Assembly (NCBI GenBank): GCA_023301645.1
Contig: JALZUH010000055.1
Coordinates: 1-9,069 of the forward strand
Direction: 5' to 3'
DNA: 9,069 nucleotides
Source: Akkermansiaceae bacterium
GTDB taxonomy: Bacteria; Verrucomicrobiota; Verrucomicrobiia; Verrucomicrobiales; Akkermansiaceae
Shown here: positions 5,427-9,069 of the stretch, one piece after another
How the letters are laid out: each line of letters opens with the position of its first letter
Numbering within the stretch: the stretch's first letter is position 1
Notes under the pieces: generated by a model
What the model was told of the DNA's origin: nothing
Database searches by the model: none
The model's input: the letters and a program-made list of their open reading frames with translations, nothing else
Made by a program: the position numbers and the translations under genes

Positions 5427-8171
5427 TTACTTCCGTCTTTTGGCACGGTCGAATCTTGAGCTTCGGCTGGTGGCGGAGCTTTGTTTGGCCTGCTGGTGAG
5501 TGGTTTCTTTACTCGGAGCTGTGATTACGTTGGACTGGTCGCTGGTGGTGTCGCTGGTGGCTGTAAATTCTGCCTGTGGGGTGTTTGCTTTTGTGGCGGG
5601 TTGCTTGGCTTTCTGCGGTTTTGAGCGCTTTCGGCTAGGAAGCTTTTCTAGTAGTGGTAGCTGCCATCCGGTGCGGGTGATGAGTGCGTCTAGTAGGATG
5701 AGGACTAGTAGGGTGATGGCTAGTGGGATGCGTAAGTTGACTTGGTCAATAGCACTTGGGCGCTGCCATGCTTGGGAGATGTCGACGAGCTCTCGTCCGC
5801 CTGTCTGGGCTGATACGGCGCGTAGCTCGGTGAGTCGATTTGGGTCAAATGCCCATTCGCTACTCGATCCTAGGACGATGGGGCCAAAGGGAATGCTGTG
5901 CTCCGCTATCTGAATGGCTCCGCGAATGACGGCTCCTTCTTCGATGTCGTGGGTGAGGGAGAACTGCCCAGGTGAGATGCGCTTCCATGAGACTTGGTAA
6001 GGGGTGTTTGCCGCTGAGGCATTGATCAGCTTGATGCGTGGCGGGTGCAGGGAGAGTTTCTTCGCCCATTGGTCGGTGTCGTAGAGGAGGTCGATGCTGA
6101 GCTGGGTGCCTTCGATGCTGTGTCTTATCCCAATACCTGCTGGTAGCTGGTCTCCCATGAGCCACTGGGTGAGTGTCTGGATGAAGTCAGCATACTGTGG
6201 CCACTGTCGTATGCGCTGCGAATACTCACCGCCAAGGGGGAAGGATACGGCGGCGGTGCGACCGATACCTCTGCGGGCGTGGGAGATTAGAGGGGCGAGG
6301 TATTCGTCTTTGGTGATGAGTGATGTGGTGGCGTCTTTGCGCGCGTAGGAGAGATTATAGCCATCTGCTTCTGCTGGCCAGCTGAAGGGGGTGGCGGAGA
6401 GATCATTCCATTTCCCTGTGGCCTGTGTGCCTATGGGGTCAGTGATAAATGCGGAGCGCGCGATGGTGACGGTTTCCTGTGCAAAGAGGCGGGGGATCTC
6501 TGCTGCTCGGGTGGTGAAGAAGCAGCGTCCGTCTCCTCGCTTGGCGATGTCTTCGAGGAGCTTTGCGTCGGGGTCTTTATTGGTGCCTAGGCCGATCACT
6601 GAGATCGTGCAGCCTTCTTGTTTCATCTCGTCGATGAGGTCTTTGTAGTCTCCGGGTTCTTCGGAGTCTGCGGCATCTGAGAAGAGGATGATGTGGCGGG
6701 TGCCTGCTGTTGATTTCTTGAGCTCGTCCCACGCTGCCTTGACTCCATTGTAGACGTAGATACCGCCACCTTCGGATTTGATACGGCGGATTTTATCTAC
6801 GATTTTCTTTTTGTTTGCGCCGATTTCGGTGAGTTTGACGATTTTGTGGGCTTGGCTGTCTACGGCGAGGACGGTGATTTGGTCTTTGGCTCCGAGTAGC
6901 TCGACGGCTCTGGCGGCTCCTGTATTAGCAAGGTCCATCTTGGTTTTTCCAGCTCCAGCATTAGCGGCCATCGATCCTGATCGGTCCATGACGACGGCCA
7001 TGGCGACAGATAGCTTGCGGTGCTCGTTCTTGAGCTCCATGGATACGGGCAGTAGCTCGTCGATAGCGGATTGGAAATAGCCTCCTGAGCCGAAGGAATG
7101 CTTTCCACCTACCATGAGGAAGCCGCCTCCCTGTTCACGGACGTAGAAGTTGAGTGCGTTTTGGAAGTCACTGGGGACTTCATGGGCGGGCACATTGTTA
7201 AAGACGACGGAGCGGGCACCTGCGAGTAGTCCGACTTTGAGCTGGCTGAAGTCAGTGATGACTTGGACGTCGTAGTCTTGATTTCGAAGGGCGGCTGCTA
7301 GTGGATCGTTCTGATACTTGGTGACGATGACGACTCGCGGGCCACCGACGATTTCTATCCATCGATCCATGGAGTTATTACCGAGGTAGCTGTCTTCACT
7401 CGGTGAGATCTCTGCTGTGTATTTATAGGAGCCTGTTTGCGGGATTCTGTCGGTGAATTCGGTGCGGCCAGTGCCATTGGTGATTTGCACGCTGGATTGG
7501 CTGAGTGTTTTACCGTTTCGCTTGATGGTAAGTGGCACTGCGGTGTCGGCGTGTCCGCGCAGAGTGACGTCGATGATAAAGGGCTCACCTATCTGGGCGC
7601 GAGCGGGGAGATGGATACGGGCAAGGCGGAAGTCATTTGTCGATTCTTCTCTGATGAGGCGGTAGTCTAAGGGGATAGATTCCGCGGTGAGCTTGGCGGC
7701 TGTTTCAGCCAGTGGCTCGGTGGAGTAGCCATCGGTGAAGGTGAGTATGCGAGATGTTCGCTCTTTGGGTGCTAGGGCGAGGATGTTTTGGAGTGCTAGA
7801 TTGGTGCGGGTTAGCTTCCTGCTGCCGGTGTAGATGGCTGTTTCGGTGCCGGGGCGTCGCTCGACGACTTCGGCTGCGTAGTCGATGAAGTGTAGGCGGT
7901 CGTTTCGTGAGGGTTTGGAGCTTTCGAGGAGTTTTGTCCACTCGGGGAGTCCTTGGTCGATGAGGTCTTCGGTGGATTCGGACCGGTCTAGCATGACCCA
8001 GAGGTCGAGGCTCTCTTGCTGGCGATTGATATGTGGGTCAGCCAGTAGTAGGGAGGCGGCAATAATGATGAGTGCTCTCAGGGGGCGGGAGAGCTGGAGT
8101 TTTTTCCATATGAGTCCGAAGAGGAGAAATACGGGTATGAAGAAAAACCATTCAGGAGCGGTAAAGTGCAT
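5427..8171 (-). CDS. Membrane-anchored protein with two VWA domains and a GATase1-like domain
   Basis: 914 residues; no gene name recognised. Two hydrophobic segments (about 8-22 and 33-45) flank a basic loop, and a third lies at about 812-832. By the positive-inside rule, residues 46-811 would be outside the cytoplasm and the basic 833-914 tail inside. The first VWA domain (about 55-175) has DRSES at 62-66, Thr121/Thr123 and FTDG with Asp147, so its metal site may be intact. A beta-rich, Ig-like stretch (about 185-275) follows. Residues 277-378 resemble class-I glutamine-amidotransferase folds (GGPRVVIVTKY, GGGFLMVGGKHSFG) but lack a nucleophilic Cys. The second VWA domain (about 387-570) has DRSGS at 396-400 and FSDAAD with Asp499; the usual Thr is replaced in the GGGIYVYN segment. 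The tail from 847 is low-complexity Lys/Ser/Thr/Gln. Such proteins occur in Planctomycetes and Verrucomicrobia, often of unknown role; surface adhesion or complex assembly is plausible. It lies 145 bases from trhO and is probably cotranscribed with thiD. Confidence 0.85.
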   Translation of the reverse strand: MHFTAPEWFFFIPVFLLFGLIWKKLQLSRPLRALIIIAASLLLADPHINRQQESLDLWVMLDRSESTEDLIDQGLPEWTKLLESSKPSRNDRLHFIDYAAEVVERRPGTETAIYTGSRKLTRTNLALQNILALAPKERTSRILTFTDGYSTEPLAETAAKLTAESIPLDYRLIREESTNDFRLARIHLPARAQIGEPFIIDVTLRGHADTAVPLTIKRNGKTLSQSSVQITNGTGRTEFTDRIPQTGSYKYTAEISPSEDSYLGNNSMDRWIEIVGGPRVVIVTKYQNDPLAAALRNQDYDVQVITDFSQLKVGLLAGARSVVFNNVPAHEVPSDFQNALNFYVREQGGGFLMVGGKHSFGSGGYFQSAIDELLPVSMELKNEHRKLSVAMAVVMDRSGSMAANAGAGKTKMDLANTGAARAVELLGAKDQITVLAVDSQAHKIVKLTEIGANKKKIVDKIRRIKSEGGGIYVYNGVKAAWDELKKSTAGTRHIILFSDAADSEEPGDYKDLIDEMKQEGCTISVIGLGTNKDPDAKLLEDIAKRGDGRCFFTTRAAEIPRLFAQETVTIARSAFITDPIGTQATGKWNDLSATPFSWPAEADGYNLSYARKDATTSLITKDEYLAPLISHARRGIGRTAAVSFPLGGEYSQRIRQWPQYADFIQTLTQWLMGDQLPAGIGIRHSIEGTQLSIDLLYDTDQWAKKLSLHPPRIKLINASAANTPYQVSWKRISPGQFSLTHDIEEGAVIRGAIQIAEHSIPFGPIVLGSSSEWAFDPNRLTELRAVSAQTGGRELVDISQAWQRPSAIDQVNLRIPLAITLLVLILLDALITRTGWQLPLLEKLPSRKRSKPQKAKQPATKANTPQAEFTATSDTTSDQSNVITAPSKETTHQQAKQSSATSRSSRFDRAKRRK

Positions 8172-8316
8172 CGCGCGTATTAAGACAGAATTTCACGCAG
8201 TGATACAGTAAAGAATATGAGGGCTAAACCCGCAGTGGGTTCTCAGCGGTAATTGGTTCTCTAGCTGCTGTTAGAAGCTGGGCGCTAGATGACGAACGCT
8301 GGGGGGCGAGTGCGCT
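8172..8316. other. Intergenic region between trhO and the VWA gene
   Basis: The 145-base non-coding gap holds two weak hairpins: AACCC/GGGTT around GCAGT at 8227-8241, and CTAGC/GCTAG arms at 8261-8265 and 8284-8288. Neither is followed by a T-run on the minus strand, so I do not call a terminator. No good -35/-10 pair could be found for the VWA gene, although the gap is long enough to hold a promoter. Confidence 0.4.
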
Positions 8317-9069
8317 TTAGAGAGATGCAGTAGCCTCTTTTTTGAGGTTAAGCTCTCGGCATTCGTTTTTGCAGAAGCGCTGCGATGTTTCTTCACATGA
8401 TTCGCAGCAGAAGTGCTGTTCATTGCATGATGGGTAGGCGCAGTTGACGTAGCGTAGGCTTTTTTTGCCGCAGTGGATGCACTGGCTCACTGTGGTCGCA
8501 TTGACGTGGTTGATGGGGACGGTGACGCGCTGGTCGAAGACGTAGCATTCGCCGTCGTAGTTCTCACCGCGAGCTTCCTCGTCCTTTCCGTATTCGACAA
8601 TGCCTCCTTCGAGCTGGTTGACGTCTTCGAATCCTTCGCGCACGAGGAATCCACTGAACTTCTCACAGCGAATTCCGCCGGTGCAGTAGGTGAGTATTTT
8701 TTTACCTTCTAGTTCTTGGCGGTTTTGCCTGATCCATGTTGGTAGCTCTTTGAAGTTACCAATGTCTGGTCGTATCGCGTTTTTAAAGTGGCCGAGGTCG
8801 AATTCGTAGTCGTTGCGGGCGTCGAGGATGACAGTGTTTTCCTCTTCCATCGCATGTTTCCACTCAGCGGGGGAGAGGTGACGACCAGTGGTGTCATTAG
8901 GAGAGAAGTCTTCGTTCTCAAGGCCAAGGGTGACGATTTCCTTGCGCGCCTTAACTGAGAGTTTTGGGAAAACGTGTTCTTGCTCTTCGTCGATCTTGAA
9001 TGCCATGTGGGCAGTGAGCGGGTCACTCTTCATGACTTCGATGTATTCTTCGCAGTCTTCCCTGAGACC
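8317..9069 (-). CDS. trhO: tRNA uridine(34) hydroxylase, rhodanese family (TrhO/YceA), N-terminus beyond window
   Basis: TrhO performs O2-dependent hydroxylation of wobble U34 in certain tRNAs to 5-hydroxyuridine. The frame stays open for 12 codons before the ATG at 9033 to the window edge (ending ...EEYIEV-MKSDP), and this matches the family's pattern of a Tyr-Ile-Glu-x-Met-Lys-x-Asp-Pro stretch between the N-terminal domain and the FKID segment. The ATG at 9033 is therefore an internal Met, and the roughly 90-100-residue N-terminal domain is off the window. Numbering from that Met, the rhodanese domain carries VILDARNDYEFDLGHF (68-83), IRPDI (87-91) and the active loop YCTGGIRCEKFSG (116-128) with Cys117 and Cys123. 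The C-terminus is a Cys-rich zinc-binding-like module with nine cysteines (185, 188, 198, 203, 209, 210, 213, 221, 225). It ends 145 bases before the VWA gene, so cotranscription is uncertain. Confidence 0.93.
   Translation of the reverse strand, partial: GLREDCEEYIEVMKSDPLTAHMAFKIDEEQEHVFPKLSVKARKEIVTLGLENEDFSPNDTTGRHLSPAEWKHAMEEENTVILDARNDYEFDLGHFKNAIRPDIGNFKELPTWIRQNRQELEGKKILTYCTGGIRCEKFSGFLVREGFEDVNQLEGGIVEYGKDEEARGENYDGECYVFDQRVTVPINHVNATTVSQCIHCGKKSLRYVNCAYPSCNEQHFCCESCEETSQRFCKNECRELNLKKEATASL

Noticed and set aside
5500..5913. 137-codon open frame on the plus strand opposite the VWA gene
   Set aside because: It is antisense to a confidently coding region and its Leu/Val/Ser-rich product matches no family I know.
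7885..8211. 108-codon plus-strand open frame spanning the start of the VWA gene
   Set aside because: Most of it is antisense to the VWA N-terminus, and no ribosome site or family match is seen.
8227..8288. Two hairpins after trhO as terminators
   Set aside because: The stems are five base pairs and neither is followed by a T-run on the transcribed strand.
1..9069. CRISPR arrays, insertion sequences, tRNA or rRNA genes
   Set aside because: I saw no regularly spaced direct repeats, transposase ORFs, terminal inverted repeats, or tRNA/rRNA-like segments in the non-coding gaps, which are all under 175 bases.

Overview
The window is a compact stretch of bacterial chromosome with five protein genes on the minus strand and one converging on them from the plus strand. 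There are no RNA genes, mobile elements, CRISPR arrays or attachment sites that I can see. Several gene types here are frequent in the Planctomycetes-Verrucomicrobia group: a multi-EF-hand protein, and a large membrane protein combining von Willebrand A (VWA) and glutamine-amidotransferase-like domains. A Verrucomicrobiota-type marine or soil bacterium is my best guess, but this is inferred from gene content only. None of the four complete minus-strand genes has a recognisable Shine-Dalgarno motif, which fits a lineage with SD-poor initiation.

Layout by coordinate: 2-685 (+) is the C-terminal part of a six-EF-hand protein whose reading frame is open to the left edge. 686-858 is a short convergent intergenic region holding small inverted repeats and a strong Rho-independent terminator for the minus-strand genes. 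859-2232 (-) encodes dihydrolipoyl dehydrogenase (E3). 2270-4465 (-) encodes a monomeric NADP-type isocitrate dehydrogenase. 4466-4575 is a promoter-bearing gap. 4576-5388 (-) encodes ThiD, the HMP/HMP-phosphate kinase of thiamine synthesis. 5427-8171 (-) encodes a 914-residue membrane-anchored protein with two VWA domains. 8172-8316 is a gap with two weak hairpins. 8317-9069 (-) encodes the C-terminal two-thirds of a rhodanese-family tRNA uridine hydroxylase (TrhO/YceA), cut by the right edge.

Transcription on the minus strand runs trhO, VWA protein, thiD, icd, lpd. Gaps of 37 bases (VWA-thiD and icd-lpd) suggest two cotranscribed pairs. Gaps of about 110 bases before icd and 145 bases before the VWA gene leave room for separate promoters. 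The icd-lpd pair makes metabolic sense: isocitrate dehydrogenase yields 2-oxoglutarate, and E3 is shared by the 2-oxoglutarate and pyruvate dehydrogenase complexes, whose E1 and E2 genes are not here. The other genes look like housekeeping neighbours without an obvious shared pathway.

I do not see a convincing new multi-gene system. The least understood items are the double-VWA membrane protein, whose predicted topology puts both VWA domains outside the cytoplasm with a basic tail inside, and the EF-hand protein built from about three 64-65-residue double-EF-hand units.
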